From contig CAMRHE010000332.1 of the NCBI GenBank assembly GCA_947044405.1, positions 310,001-374,000 of the forward strand: a stretch of DNA of 64,000 nucleotides, in the 5' to 3' direction. This document shows, piece by piece, positions 38,150 to 50,164 of the stretch; position 1 is the stretch's first letter, and every line of letters begins with the position of its first letter. The translations under genes and the position numbers were made by a program. The notes beneath the pieces were generated by a model. That model did no database searches. It worked only from the letters and a program-made list of their open reading frames with translations, and was not told the origin of the DNA. The DNA is from Leptodactylus fallax (Eukaryota; Chordata; Amphibia; Anura; Leptodactylidae).

Positions 38150-39851
38150 GTGAGAGATTCTGATGATGTCACATGACATCATTCTTATCTATAGTAATAA
38201 CAGATGATATGACTGGAGAGGTGAGAGATTCTGATGATGTCACATTACATCATTCTTATCTATAGTAATAACAGATGATATGACTGGAGAGGTGAGAGAT
38301 TCTGATGATGTCACATGACATCATTCTTATCTATAGTAATAACAGATGATATGACTGGAGAGGTGAGAGATTCTGATGATGTCACATGACATCATTCTTA
38401 TCTATAGTAATAACAGATGATATGACTGGAGAGGTGAGAGATTCTGATGATGTCACATTACATCATTCTTATCTATAGTAATAACAGATGATATGACTGG
38501 AGAGGTGAGAGATTCTGATGATGTCACATTACATCATTCTTATCTATAGTAATAACAGATGATATGACTGGAGAGGCGAGAGATTCTGATGATGTCACAT
38601 TACATCATTCTTATCTATAGTAATAACACATGATATGACTGGAGAGGTGAGAGATTCTTATGATGTCACATTACATCATTCTTATCTATAGTAATAACAG
38701 ATGATATGACTGGAGAGGTGAGAGATTCTGATGATGTCACATGACATCATTCTTATCTATAGTAATAACAGATGATATGACTGGAGAGGTGAGAGATTCT
38801 GATGATGTCACATTACATCATTCTTATCTATAGTAATAACAGATGATATGACGGGAGAGGTTAGAGATTCTGATGATGTCACATGACATCATTCTTATCT
38901 ATAGTAATAACAGATGATATGACTGGAGAGGTGAGAGATTCTGATGATGTCACATTACATCATTCTTATCTATAGTAATAACAGATGATATGACTGGAGA
39001 GGTGAGAGATTCTGATGATGTCACATGACATCATTCTTATCTATAGTAATAACAGATGATATGACTGGAGAGGTGAGAGATTCTGATGATGTCACATTAC
39101 ATCATTCTTATCTATAGTAATAACAGATGATATGACTGGAGAGGTGAGAGATTCTGATGATGTCACATGACATCATTCTTATCTATAGTAATAACAGATG
39201 ATATGACTGGAGAGGTGAGAGATTCTGATGATGTCACATGACATCATTCTTATCTATAGTAATAACAGATGATATGACTGGAGAGGGGAGAGATTCTGAT
39301 GATGTCACATGACATCATTCTTATCTATAGTAATAACAGATGATATGACTGGAGAGGTGAGAGATTCTGATGATGTCACATGACATCATTCTTATCTATA
39401 GTAATAACAGATGATATGACTGGAGAGGTGAGAGATTCTGATGATGTCACATTACATCATTCTTATCTATAGTAATAACAGATGATATGACTGGAGAGGG
39501 GAGAGATTCTGATGATGTCACATGACATCATTCTTATCTATAGTAATAACAGATGATATGACTGGAGAGGTGAGAGATTCTGATGATGTCACATTACATC
39601 ATTCTTATCTATAGTAATAACAGATGATATGACGGGAGAGGTGAGAGATTGTGATGATGTCACATTACATCATTCTTATCTATAGTAATAACAGATGATA
39701 TGACTGGAGAGGTGAGAGATTCTGATGATGTCACATTACATCATTCTTATCTATAGTAATAACAGATGATATGACTGGAGAGGTGAGAGATTCTGATGAT
39801 GTCACATTACATCATTCTTATCTATAGTAATAACAGATGATATGACTGGAG
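38137..39851 (+). repeat. 71-bp minisatellite, intron 1 of gene B (about 24 units)
   Basis: Head-to-tail 71-bp units of high identity; the first begins inside exon 1 (ACTGGAGAG). Two versions of the core alternate, CACATGACATCA and CACATTACATCA. A few units have CGGGAG for CTGGAG. Gene A has about six units and gene C about nine. Confidence 0.96.
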
Positions 39852-39911
39852 AGGTGAGGGACTCTGGACATGTATGTAGTGATATTTATTAATGTGTCTC
39901 TCCATAACCAG

Positions 39912-40956
39912 GATTACACAGTAGTGAAGAAGACCTCTAGTGGGCGCTGTCAGGCTCCTGTGTATGAAGGATGGGGGAGAACCCTGAGCCCAATCCCGGG
40001 GCCTCCACCTCACTCCCTGATACATGAGGAGATCAATGGACAGAAGATCCTAGAACTCACCAACAAGATGATTGAGCTGCTGACTGGAGAGGTGACACTG
40101 CTGGGAATGCTGGGACATTATACAGGAGCTATGAAGGGATCTGGTGATGACTGTATCATTGTGTTGTCAGGTTCCTATAAGGTGTCAGGATGTCACTGTC
40201 TATTTCTCCATGGAGGAGTGGGAGTATTTAGAAGGACACAAAGATGTGTACAAGGAGGTGATGATGGAGGATCAGCAGCCCCTCACATCAGCAGGTAATA
40301 GACATGACTAAATACACACGGCCTCTCATTATCTGTATGGAAAGAATGAATTCAGTCCCTGTATGTGTTTCCTCCAGTTCCATCCAGTAAGAGAACATCA
40401 GCGGAGAGATGTCCCAGTCCTCTTCTAGCACAGGATTGTAAGGAAGAAAATGTCTTTCCCCAGGATGATCAGGTAGATGGAGATAAGGTGACATGAAATC
40501 TTCCCTCTGCCCTGTAGAAGGGCTGTGAAGGTCTCGGGGTCAGTCTGGTTTTATCCCACAGTATTAGATGTTTCCTACTTGTGTAATGAGAAAGGTGGAG
40601 ATGGCAGGATAAAGCTGACCATAGACATGACATGTTGTCTGGATCTTCTCACAGTTTTCTGGCTATGGAGGCTGCTGGTTGGAATAAGGAGCCAACATGG
40701 TGGATTTATCCAGGAGACCTGCAGCTATTTGCTCAGATAACTCCTGCTGTCAGTTTTGGTGGTCATGATAATGAATGATCTTTTCTTCTCCTATAAAACC
40801 TCCCACGTGACTTCTCCATCCGTCTGGTGACTTTTACAATATTTCCTTCACAGCTTTTGTATGTGGGTGAAGATCTGAAGAATATTAATGCTCCGGAGAC
40901 ATATGTGAGGGGAGATGAGGAGTGTAAGGAGGACATTCCTACAGGTAACCGCACAG
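39912..40956 (+). CDS. Gene B exons 2-5: KRAB-like module
   Basis: Exons are 39912-40091 (60 codons, DYTVVKK...LLTGE), 40171-40294 (KRAB-A-like [19 protein letters not shown]), 40378-40472 ([16 protein letters not shown] linker) and 40854-40956 ([23 protein letters not shown]). All splice sites are GT/AG and the phases join with exon 1 and with the finger exon. Exon 2 has one Glu fewer than gene A (HEEI against HEEEI). Introns 2-4 and exons are almost identical to genes A and C over about 1.1 kb. Exon 5 has two in-frame donors 12 bp apart (ACAG/GTAACC and ACAG/GTGAGG), so four residues (GNRT) may be optional. Confidence 0.88.
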
Positions 40957-42641
40957 GTGAGGAGTCACCACTAAATAGGAGCCTGTTCACATTATGTTTC
41001 ACTGTCCTGTTATAATGTCTGTTTGGTTAATCTTTTTCAAATGAATCCAATAAAAGTTCCCTATGTTATCATGGGGATTCCATCATGTTTATTCGCATCT
41101 GTTTTTAAGATAAATATATAGGATAGACAATGTTACGAGGTCTTTTCTGCTGCTTCATGATTCTTAGTTACCATTCATCTTGGATGTTGCTATGTAATGT
41201 CTTGCACCTGAATCTGGATGTTGCCTTGTCTAGTTCATAGGGGTGGAGTTACTCATTTTAGATTTACGCTTGAGGCTTGTATGTACAAAGTTATAAATTT
41301 GTTTTTTTGTTTTTTTTTACTCCAGTAAAGGCATCAAACTTATTAAATGTAACAGTTGGAGCAAATTTGAGATCTTTTTTCAGCAATTTTCTCCTTCCAT
41401 TAATGTGTATCTACTTAAATTAAAACATTTGCATTCAGCCCCTTAGATATTGATAGGGTTAATATGACGATGAGATTTTGGTGGGAATTTATATATATGT
41501 ATATTTATAGCATGTTGAAAGTGGCTACTGACAATTTAAGTGCATAGATTAATGATGGGCAGATGGATGAGCAAAGTAGACCACAATGGTGACTGTTCAT
41601 TGAAAAACTACATATCACAAGAGGCATTGCAAGGACCGCCTCCCCTTATATCGGACTTGCAAAAGAAGGGACAAATCGGCACTAGAACAACCTGTTTTAA
41701 GAAAAGGAACACTTAGAGAACTTACTGCTAAACAGGGATTTATACTTCATTTTCATGAATTCATCAATTCATATTCATACATTTAAAGAGGACCTTTCAT
41801 GTCCTCATAGATCTAGCAGTATATAATATTGCACAAAGCGTACAGTGTGATGAATTCAGCCCACTGTCATCTTTCCCGGTATGCGCTCCGGGGCTGGAGA
41901 TATGCAGAAAGGCGGGCGATACAGCCTAGCGTCATCACTGGGATGTAAGGAACGCCCTCCCTGACAGTACAAGTCTATGGAAGAATACTGTTGGGGGGAG
42001 GTCCTCACAGCCCAGCGATGACACTAGGCGGTAAAGCCCACCTGACGGTGAAGGGAAATCAGTGCCGAAACTAACGGCACCGATATCTCCAGCACTGGGG
42101 TGCATAGTGGGAAAGCTGACAGTGCAATGAATTCAGCGCACTGTCGGCTACATCTCTGAGGACATGTAAGGCGCTCTTTCAGTGCTGTGGTGTTTATATT
42201 AGTGTACCAATGGCGACACACCTCCGCGATATAACCTCCGCGATATATGTTGGCATCAAATTTTTATTTTGCGTGACAGCTATTTAAATAGAGTCACCAA
42301 CGGATAATGATATTTGTAAAGTAATGATGACAATATTGCAGTGTGCAGTGCATGTCTGTGGTGAGGAACTGATTGGAATGATTCTAGAAACCTTTTATCA
42401 TTCATGTTTATTGCTTAGAGGAAAGTACGAGGAATTGTTATTATATATATTGTTATCAATATTGGTTATTGATTTATTGATGTTGTATAGCAAGCAAAGC
42501 AGATTCCTTACAGATGAAGCAACTATTATAAGTTGCATGTAAGAATAGTGTCTGGGATATAAAATAGTTTTTCTTTTCTTGAACATCATGATGTACTATT
42601 GATATAATTTTAATGTTAGATTTTTCTGTCATTCTTGTCAG
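40957..42641 (+). other. Gene B intron 5
   Basis: The start aligns with gene A intron 5, including GGATAGACAATGTTACGAG, where A carries the 1795-2731 Tc1 and B does not. Apart from the MITE at 41,783-42,180 nothing else was recognised. The acceptor is TTCTTGTCAG at 42641. The conserved block seen 5' of the finger exons of A and C is missing. Confidence 0.6.
41783..42180. mobile_element. MITE with AAGAGGACCTTTCATG ends, intron 5 of gene B
   Basis: The left end TTAAAGAGGACCTTTCATGTCC pairs with a degenerate right end, GGACATGTAAGGCGCTCTTT. An internal GCCGAAACTAACGGCACCGATATCTCCAGC is shared with a second copy at 56,330-56,525. TTAA flank, no ORF. Confidence 0.75.
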
Positions 42642-44281
42642 ATGACTGTACCAGGAGCTCAGAGGGACATCTCATATCTACAGATTATAAAGCAGATGAT
42701 GGTGGTATCACACAAGATACATATGAAGAACATGTCATTATCCCAGATATACCCTCAGCCCTTCACAGCAAAGATCTATCATCTGATCCTTCTATACAGG
42801 TCCGATCTTCTGATCCATCATCTGATCCTTCTATACAGGTCCTATCTTCTGATCTATCACAGCCTGGAAAGCAAAATAAAAGCAGCAGAAGGAGTGATAT
42901 ACATTGGAGAAATTACACAAAAACATATTCATGTTCTGAATGTGGGAAAAATTTTAACCAGAAATCAGATCTTGCTAGACATGAGAGAATTCACACAGGG
43001 GAGAAGCCATATTCATGTTCAGAATGTGGGAAAATATTTAGCTATAAATCAGTGCTTGTTAGACATCAGAGAATTCACACAGGGGAGAAGCCATTTTCAT
43101 GTTCAGTCTGCGGGAAATGTTTTCATCACAAATCAGGTCTAGTTGAACATGAAAACATTCACACGGGGGAGAAGCCATATTCATGTTCAGCATGTGGGAA
43201 ATGTTTTTTTTACAAATCAGGTCTAGTTAAACATCAGATAATTCATACAAGGGAGAAGCCATTTTTATGTTCAGAATGTGGGAAATATTTTCGACAGAGA
43301 TCAGAATTAGTTAAACATGTGAGAATTCACACAGGGGAAAAGCCATTTTTGTGTTCAGCATGTGGGAAATGTTTTTGTCACAAATCAGGTCTAGTTAAAC
43401 ATCAGAGAATTCACACAGGAGAGAAGCCATTTACATGTTTAGTGTGTGGAAAAAGTTTTAATGATACATCAGTACTTGCAAAACATCGCAGAATTCACAC
43501 AGGACAGAAACCATTTTCCTGTTCAGCATGTGGGAAATGTTTTTGTCACAAATCAGATCTTGTTAAACATCAGAGAATTCACACAGGAGAGAAGCCATAT
43601 TCATGCTCAGAATGTGGGAAATGTTTTAATACCACATCATCGCTTGTTAAACATCAGAGAACTCACACAGGAGAGAAGCCATTTTCATGTCCAGAATGTG
43701 GGAAATGTTTTACAAATAAATCAACGCTTGTTAGACATCAGAGCATTCACACAGGAGAGAAGCCATATTCATGTTCACAATGTGGGAAATGTTTTACAAA
43801 CAGGTCAAATCTTGTTCAACATGAGAAACGTCACACAAAGGAGACGCTATATTCATGTTCAGAGTGTGGAAAAAGTTATAAAGCTATGTCTGTACTTGTT
43901 AGACATCAGAGAATTCACACAGAGGAGAAGGCAGTTTCATGTTCGGTATGTGGGAAATTTTTTACTCAGAAATCAGATTTTGTTGAACATCAGAGAAGTC
44001 ACGCAGGGGAGAAGCCATTTCTATGTTCCATATGTGGGAAATGTTTTAACCATAAGTCAGTTCTTGTTAAACATCAGAGAACTCACACAGGAGAGAAGCC
44101 ATATTCATGTTCAGAGTGTGGGAAATGTTTTAGTTATTCATCAGTTCTTGTTGTACATCAGAGAATTCATACAGGCGAGAAGCCTTATTCATGTTCAGAA
44201 TGTGGGAAATGTTTTTATCAGAAATCAGATCTTGTTAGACATGTGAGAACACACTCAGGGGAGAAACCATCAGCCAAGTAA
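42642..44281 (+). CDS. Gene B terminal exon: 16 C2H2 zinc fingers
   Basis: Starts [13 protein letters not shown] in phase 1 from exon 5, followed by an acidic linker with two copies of the SSDPSIQV repeat and an [13 protein letters not shown] segment. Sixteen complete C2H2 fingers follow, most with TGEKP linkers and the frog-typical C(S)xCGKCF start; variants include TREKP, TKETL, TEEKA and HAGEKP. The protein ends properly after the last finger ([12 protein letters not shown]), unlike A and C. Expected product: nuclear, sequence-specific DNA-binding regulator. Helix contact positions differ from A and C at nearly every aligned finger, implying different targets. Confidence 0.94.
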
Positions 44282-44358
44282 ACTATCTTTGGTGACATCA
44301 AAACAACCTCACACAGTGACGTAGCCATTTACTTTTTTCTAAACTTATTTTTACTTGA

Positions 44359-44364
44359 AATAAA
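44359..44364 (+). terminator. Polyadenylation signal of gene B (AATAAA)
   Basis: AATAAA lies in CTTGAAATAAAACATTG, 78 bases after the stop, in a context similar to gene A's signal. Confidence 0.7.
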
Positions 44365-44919
44365 ACATTGTCAGCTTACTCTGAGTCCCATTGTCCCTTC
44401 TGCTTATTGCTCTCCCACTAACAGAGAGACAGAAGAACAAGAGTTCTGGCCAATGCTCCTCTGCCCCACAACCCTACAGGGCAGAGGAGCATAGTGCCCC
44501 CACACAGTATATTGTTCCCCATATGGTAACCCATGCACAATATAATGCCCACAGCTCACACACTATATTAGAAAGATCCACTGCACTCACGTACTTTGTT
44601 CAAAAGGGCGGTCTCGTGGTTGTAATGAGAGGAGGCGAGGTCATGGTGACGTCATAGATAGGGAGTACTTTGAGTGTATGGCAGCCGGGATGTTTGTATC
44701 ACATCTTAAGGTGAGTTTATACCTTGTTTACCACACTGTATCATCTACTAACTCTCTAGCAATACATGTGAAGCGTATTGTAACCAGTAGAAAGGGGCAC
44801 ATTGATAATGAGAGGGTTGCTTCGCCCTTTCTGATTAGCTTTAGGAGAAGTTTTATACTTTATTCTATTGTGTGGAGATACTGTATATATATATATATAT
44901 ATATCTACATTTTTTTTTA
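44365..44919. other. Spacer downstream of gene B
   Basis: No gene or classified element is seen. The sequence TGCACTCACGTACTTTGTTC...GTGACGTCATAG holds one perfect CRE-like TGACGTCA at about 44,647. A (TA)n run lies at 44,884-44,902. Confidence 0.4.
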
Positions 44920-46490
44920 ACCCCTTCATACCACAGCTAATTTTCGTTTTAGCATTTCCATTTTTCCCTTCACCCATTCCAAGAGCCATAACTTTTTCAT
45001 TTTTCAGAGTCATATAAGGACTTATTGTTGGCAGGACAAATTATACTTTGTAATGGCACCCTTCAATTTCCAGTACAATGTACTGGACAGCTGGAAAAAA
45101 ATTCAGAATGAGATGGAATTGGAAAAAAAAAAAGCATTTACGCCAATTTCTTATGGGTTTAATTTTTACGGCATCCACTATATGGTTACCTGTATTCTGC
45201 GGGTCAGTACGATCGCAGCGATACCAAATTTATATAGTATTTGTAATGTTTTGATACCTTTTAAAAAAATTTAAAACTTTGCAAAATACCAAAAAAAAAT
45301 TTAGTGTCGCCATATTGTGACACCTGTAACTTTTTTTTATTATTTATGTGTATGGAGCTGGGTAAGGCGTGTTCTATCACGGGACAAGAAGACATTATTA
45401 GTGATACCATTTTGGGGAAGGTCTGATGGTTTGATCATTTTTTATTCCATTTTTTATAGGAGGCAAAAAGTTGAAAAAACAGCCATTTGGCTATTTAGAT
45501 TGTTCTTCATAATGGTACCATTTACAATGTACTAGGAAGCTCGAAAAAAATCAGAATGAGGTGGAATTGGAGAAAAACTGCATTTGTGCGACTTTCTTAC
45601 GGGCCTCGTTTTTTAAGGTGTTCACTCTGCAGCCAAAATGACATCGTACCTGTATTCTGTGTTTTGATACGTTTCCGGGGATCTGAAATTTCTATATTTA
45701 AATAAATTTCTATAGTTTTATTCACATTTTAACCCCTTAAAATCCAAAACGTTGCAAAAAAAAAACAATTTTATTTTTCTGTATATGGGCATGCATTTTT
45801 ATGGTGTACATTTTAGTTATACCACTTTGGGGAATGTCTATTGCTTTGATCACTTTTTATTAAAATTTTTATCGGCAGCAAAACAGCGAAAAAAACAGTG
45901 TTTTGGCACTTTTGTTTTTTTTTCCCCACTATGGTGTTCACCATACGGGAAAAATATTTTTATAAGTTTGTAGACTAGGCATTTTCGGACACCAGGATAC
46001 CTAATGTGTGTGTGTGTTTCACAGTAATTTCTTACTTATATATGTGTTCTAGGGAAAGGGGGTGATTTTAACTTTTTAATTCTTTTTTAATTTATTTTAT
46101 ATTTTTTTAGGGTTTTTTTTTTTTTTTTAATACTTTATCAGACCCCTTAGGGGTCTTGAACCCCAGGGAGCCTAATCATTAATGCAATGCATTGCAAAAT
46201 ACCAGCACTTTTATTACAGGCTGCATAGAGTACTGCCAAGACAATCCGGGGAGCCTTCAGCCAGCTGTCATGGCAATGGATCGCCAACCCCGGATCTCGT
46301 TCCAGGTGCCGGCGATCCTTACCAAAATGGCAGCGCCCATGCAGCACAGAAAAAATGGCGCCTCAGTCAGCTTCGACAGAGGCGCCGCTGTATAATTCAG
46401 CAGAGACCCGGTAGCTATGGTGGCCACTCAGCTCCTTAGTGGCCACCATATTTAAATACCCAATTGATGTTGGGAAGGGGTTAACAGTGA
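44920..46490. repeat. Interspersed repeat (TCCAAGAGCC family), long copy
   Basis: Runs from AACCCCTTCATACCAC to GGCCACCATATTTAAATACCC. A ~200-bp inner segment (CAATGTACTGG...CAGAATGAGRTGGAATTGG...CTGTATTCTG) occurs twice, at about 45,050-45,280 and 45,515-45,730. The 3' part with GGGGTCT, AATGCAATGCATT and the terminal CCATATTTAAATACCC is matched by 59,730-60,690. No transposase is seen; it is probably a non-autonomous DNA element. The short frames in it have no motifs. Confidence 0.65.
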
Positions 46491-47084
46491 TACTGCCCCC
46501 TTGTGTATGTCCCTAAAACAGATCATAAATGTGACATAAAGCATCTACACCAGGTATTTTGACACAAATTATGCCATAATTCTGGTTCATTTTCAATAGT
46601 AAATTTACAACACTGTTTTTCTATAGATGTTGCCCAAAATTTACCTAGAAAATAAGAAAACAAGCGATGAGATTGTGGAGCTGTTCACCCCATACATAGT
46701 GATTTCTGTCTGCCTGCTACCGCTGTCCCCAGGTAGGGTTGTGCTATTACCATTTTATAATGATGGAGGGTATGGAAATGAGACTGTGCAAAATTTTCAC
46801 TTGACCAACTAATGTGTTAGATGTAGCAGACACCAAGCAAACATTTATTGCGCCAAATGAATATTTTCTATGTGCCATAATACACTATGGATAGAGCAAC
46901 TGCTCTAATATATGTGATACATAAATATTGTAGGCACAATGTGACCATTCTGAGATAAGAACCCTAACCCAATGATCCAGAGGAAGGCGAAAAAAAAAGA
47001 CATGGACAGCTGAGTCTCAGGCTACGAATCACATGTGCGCTGGACTCTCCGTCATAGTGTCCGCCTGAATATCAGCATCGTGTA
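46491..47084. other. Spacer, nothing recognised
   Basis: AT-rich sequence. A short open frame at 46627-46812 has no family motif and no splice or promoter context that I can support. Confidence 0.4.
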
Positions 47085-48680
47085 CAGTGGGAAAAAAAAG
47101 TATTTAGTCAGCCACCAATTGTGCAAGTTCTCCCACTTATAAAGATGAGGCCGGCCTGTAATTGACATCATAGGTAGACCTCAACTATGAGACAAAATGA
47201 GAAAACTAATCCAGAAAATCACATTGTCTGATTTTTAAAGAATTTATTTGCAAATTATGGTGGAAAATAAGTATTTGGTCAATAACAAAAGTTCATCTCA
47301 ATCCTTTGTTCTATCTCCTTTGTTGGCAATGACAGAGGTGAAACGTTTTCTGTAAGTCCTCACAAGGTTGGCTCACACTGTTGCTGGTATGTCGGCCCAT
47401 TCCTCCATGCAGATCTCCTCTAGAGCAGGGATGTTTTGGGGCTGTCGCTGGACAACTCAGACTTTCAACTCCCTCCAAAGGTTTTCTATGGGGTTGAGAT
47501 CTGGAGACTGGCTAGGCCACTCCAGGACCTTGAAATGCTTCTTACGAAGCCGCTCCTTCGTTGTCCTGGCAGTGGGCTTGGGATCATTGTCATGCTGAAA
47601 GACCCAGCCACGTTTCATCTTCAATGCCCTTGCTGATGGAAGGAGGTTTGCACTCACAATCTCACCATACATGGCCCCATTCATTCTTTCATGTACACGG
47701 ATCAGTCGTCCTGGTCCCTTTGCAGAGAAACAGCCCCATACATGATGTTGCCCCCTCATGCTGCACAGTAGGTATGGTGTTCTTTGGATGCAACTCAGCA
47801 TTCACTCTCCTCCAAACACCACGAGTTGTGTTTCTACCAAACAGTTCTACTTTGGTTTCATCTGACCATATGACATTCTCCCAATACTCTTCTGGAACAT
47901 CCAAATGCTCTCTAGCAAACTTCAGACGGGCCCGGATATGTACTGGCTTATGCAGGGGGACACGTCTGGCACTGCAGGATCTGAGTCCCTGGCGGCGTAG
48001 TGTGTTACTGACGGTAGCCTTTGTTACGTTAGTCCCAGCTTTCTGCAGGTCACTCACTAGGTCCCCCCGTGGGGTTCTGGGATTTTTGCTCACCGTTCTT
48101 GTGATCATTTTGACCCCACGGGGTGAGATCTTGTGCGGAGCCCCTAATGGAGGGAGATTATCAGTGGTCTTGTATGTCTTCCATTTTCTAATTATTGCTC
48201 CCACAGGTGATTTCTTCCCACCAAGCTGCTTGCCTATTGCAGATTCAGTCTTCCCAGCCTCGTACAGGGCTACCATTTTGTTTCTGGTCCTTCCACAGCT
48301 CTTTGGTCTTCACCATAGTGGAGTTTGGAGTGTGACTGTTTGAGGTTGTGGACAGGAGTCTTTTATACTGATAACAATGTCAAACAGGAGCCATTACTAC
48401 AGGTAATGAGTGGAGGACAGAGGAGCCTCTTAAAGAAGAAGTTGCAGGTCTGTGAGAGACAGAAATCTTGCTTGTTTGTAGGTGACCAAATACTTATTTT
48501 CCACCATAATTTGCAAATAAGTTATTTAAAAATCAGACAATGTGATTTTCTGGATTAGTTTTCTCATTTTGTCTCTCATAGTTGAGGTCTACCTATGATG
48601 ACAATTACAGGCCGGCCTCATCTTTATAAGTGGGAGAACTTGCACAATTGGTGGCTGACTAAATACTTTTTTCCCCACTG
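47085..48680 (-). mobile_element. Tc1-like element (CAGTGGGGAAAA ends), inactivated
   Basis: Inverted repeats CAGTGGGAAAAAAAAGTATT / ...AATACTTTTTTCCCCACTG with subterminal GCAAGTTCTCCCACTTATAAA on both sides, flanked by TA. At 1596 bp it is full length. The inverted repeats extend ~200 bp (AAATACTTATTTTCCACCATAATTTGC also occurs at both ends). Confidence 0.95.
47298..48316 (-). pseudogene. Tc1 transposase with two frameshifts
   Basis: The minus-strand start at 48316 reads MVKTKELWKD and then shifts frame into NKMVALYEAGKTESAIGKQLGG. A second shift lies near 47,740 in the GGGxxMVWG block. Motifs are [22 protein letters not shown] (the usual PKH is PKP) and [15 protein letters not shown]. It ends KGDRTKD-stop. 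Non-functional. Confidence 0.93.
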
Positions 48681-48694
48681 TACATCTATCTGTA

Positions 48695-48935
48695 ACATTA
48701 CACTTAGGCCGGTTGCGGACAACCGTGCTGCAACCGGCCTGCCATGAATTAAAAGCACAGGCTGCACATGGGGGACACGGGCATGTCCCCGTGTGCCACC
48801 TGTGCACGGGCTGTGCTTCCGCGGCTCATTTCATGAAATGAATAGGAGCCACGGAAGCACGGGCCGCAAAATAGGACAGGAATAGGACCTGTCCTATCTG
48901 ATGCGGCCCGGACTATTTCCCCCACTGTATCTCAT
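48695..48935. repeat. GC-rich hairpin-type MITE fragment
   Basis: AGGCCGGTTGCGGACAACCG is followed by nested complementary segments (GGGGACACGGGCATGTCCCC; CCGCGGCTCATTTCATGAAATGAATAGGAGCCACGG). This is the compact inverted-repeat style of frog hAT/Harbinger-type MITEs, but the ends are not clear. Confidence 0.45.
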
Positions 48936-50164
48936 CCACTGTAATAATGGAGGGTTATCCTGCTCCAAAGAGCTTACAGACTATAGAAAGGAATCGTCTC
49001 TGTGATGATATATCATTAATGATGACCATAATGGTGGCTATCTCTAAGGCTGGTGTGACACGGAGACATCAGCCACAACACGGCACACAGCCAAAGAGCA
49101 CAATGTAGTGCCGCCTGTAGTGGAGGTCAATGCAGTCATTTCTCAATGACACGCAAGTGCCGTGATGTCCACAACTATCCAGACCATTTCCAGTTTTGGG
49201 CCACGACCGTCATTGAGGCCAGAGCAATAACAAATCGGCAGATGGTAATAGAAGATTTGCTTGTCAAAACCTGTATCTCCTAACTATAGCCCAAAATCTA
49301 AAATACCCAAAAAATTCATCTAGAAATAATAATAAAAAATATATTGATAAATAAAGATGATAAGAATGATGAACGTCGGGTATATTCCTTGCCCCTTCAG
49401 GCCTGAGGAGGAGACGGCTCAGTCTGATATATAGTGTCATATAAAACGTGAGTGAAAACACGAAGCCATCATCATTACAAAAATATTGAGTCATTTGTCA
49501 AATGGGTGGGGCTTATCAGAATGGGCGGGGAATCACCAGACTTCCAGATTTACTATAATTTAAGTGAAAAAATGTCATTTATGGCGTAAATCTACGTCCG
49601 CTCACAGTTTGCACCACTTAATAAATGAGGCGTGCTTTATACTGGGGCTGTTTTGTGATCACAAAGAAAATTTTGATCCATCTCCACCAAATCCTGAATA
49701 CCCCCAGCATGGACATATGAGCGCCCCCTATACTAATGTGGCAAATCTTCCATCCATACGTTGTGTAGTCCTCTCCTCAGCATGAACCTTGCCGATCACC
49801 GTCTTAGGTTGAAGTGAGAAGTTTCTTTAGTGTAAGCTCTTCCTATGCAGGTTCCATCATTGTAATGTCATCATGGTTTGGTGATGTCATAATGATCTTA
49901 GAATTCCAATGTCAAAGGTCAATCTCATTTTCATAATCAGTTGAAAATTTGATGTTTTTGGAACTTTGAGAAACCCTTTAATAATCCTTAGACATGAGTC
50001 ACAGCTTTGTATATATTTTTTCCCTATTACATTGTACATTTTTTTTATTGCTTTGTATTTCTATAGCCCTGAGTTAGGAAATATAGAACAAGTCTGTCGT
50101 ATGTAGAATTTCCTGTAAGATATAACATGAGATACCAGAGAGTGCTGAGTACACATAACAGCTA
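48936..50164. other. Spacer, no gene recognised
   Basis: Contains a GGTGTGACACGGAGACATCAGCC...GTGCCGTGATGTCC segment that could be another MITE fragment, and otherwise AT-rich unique-looking sequence. No ORF has a recognisable motif. Confidence 0.4.
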
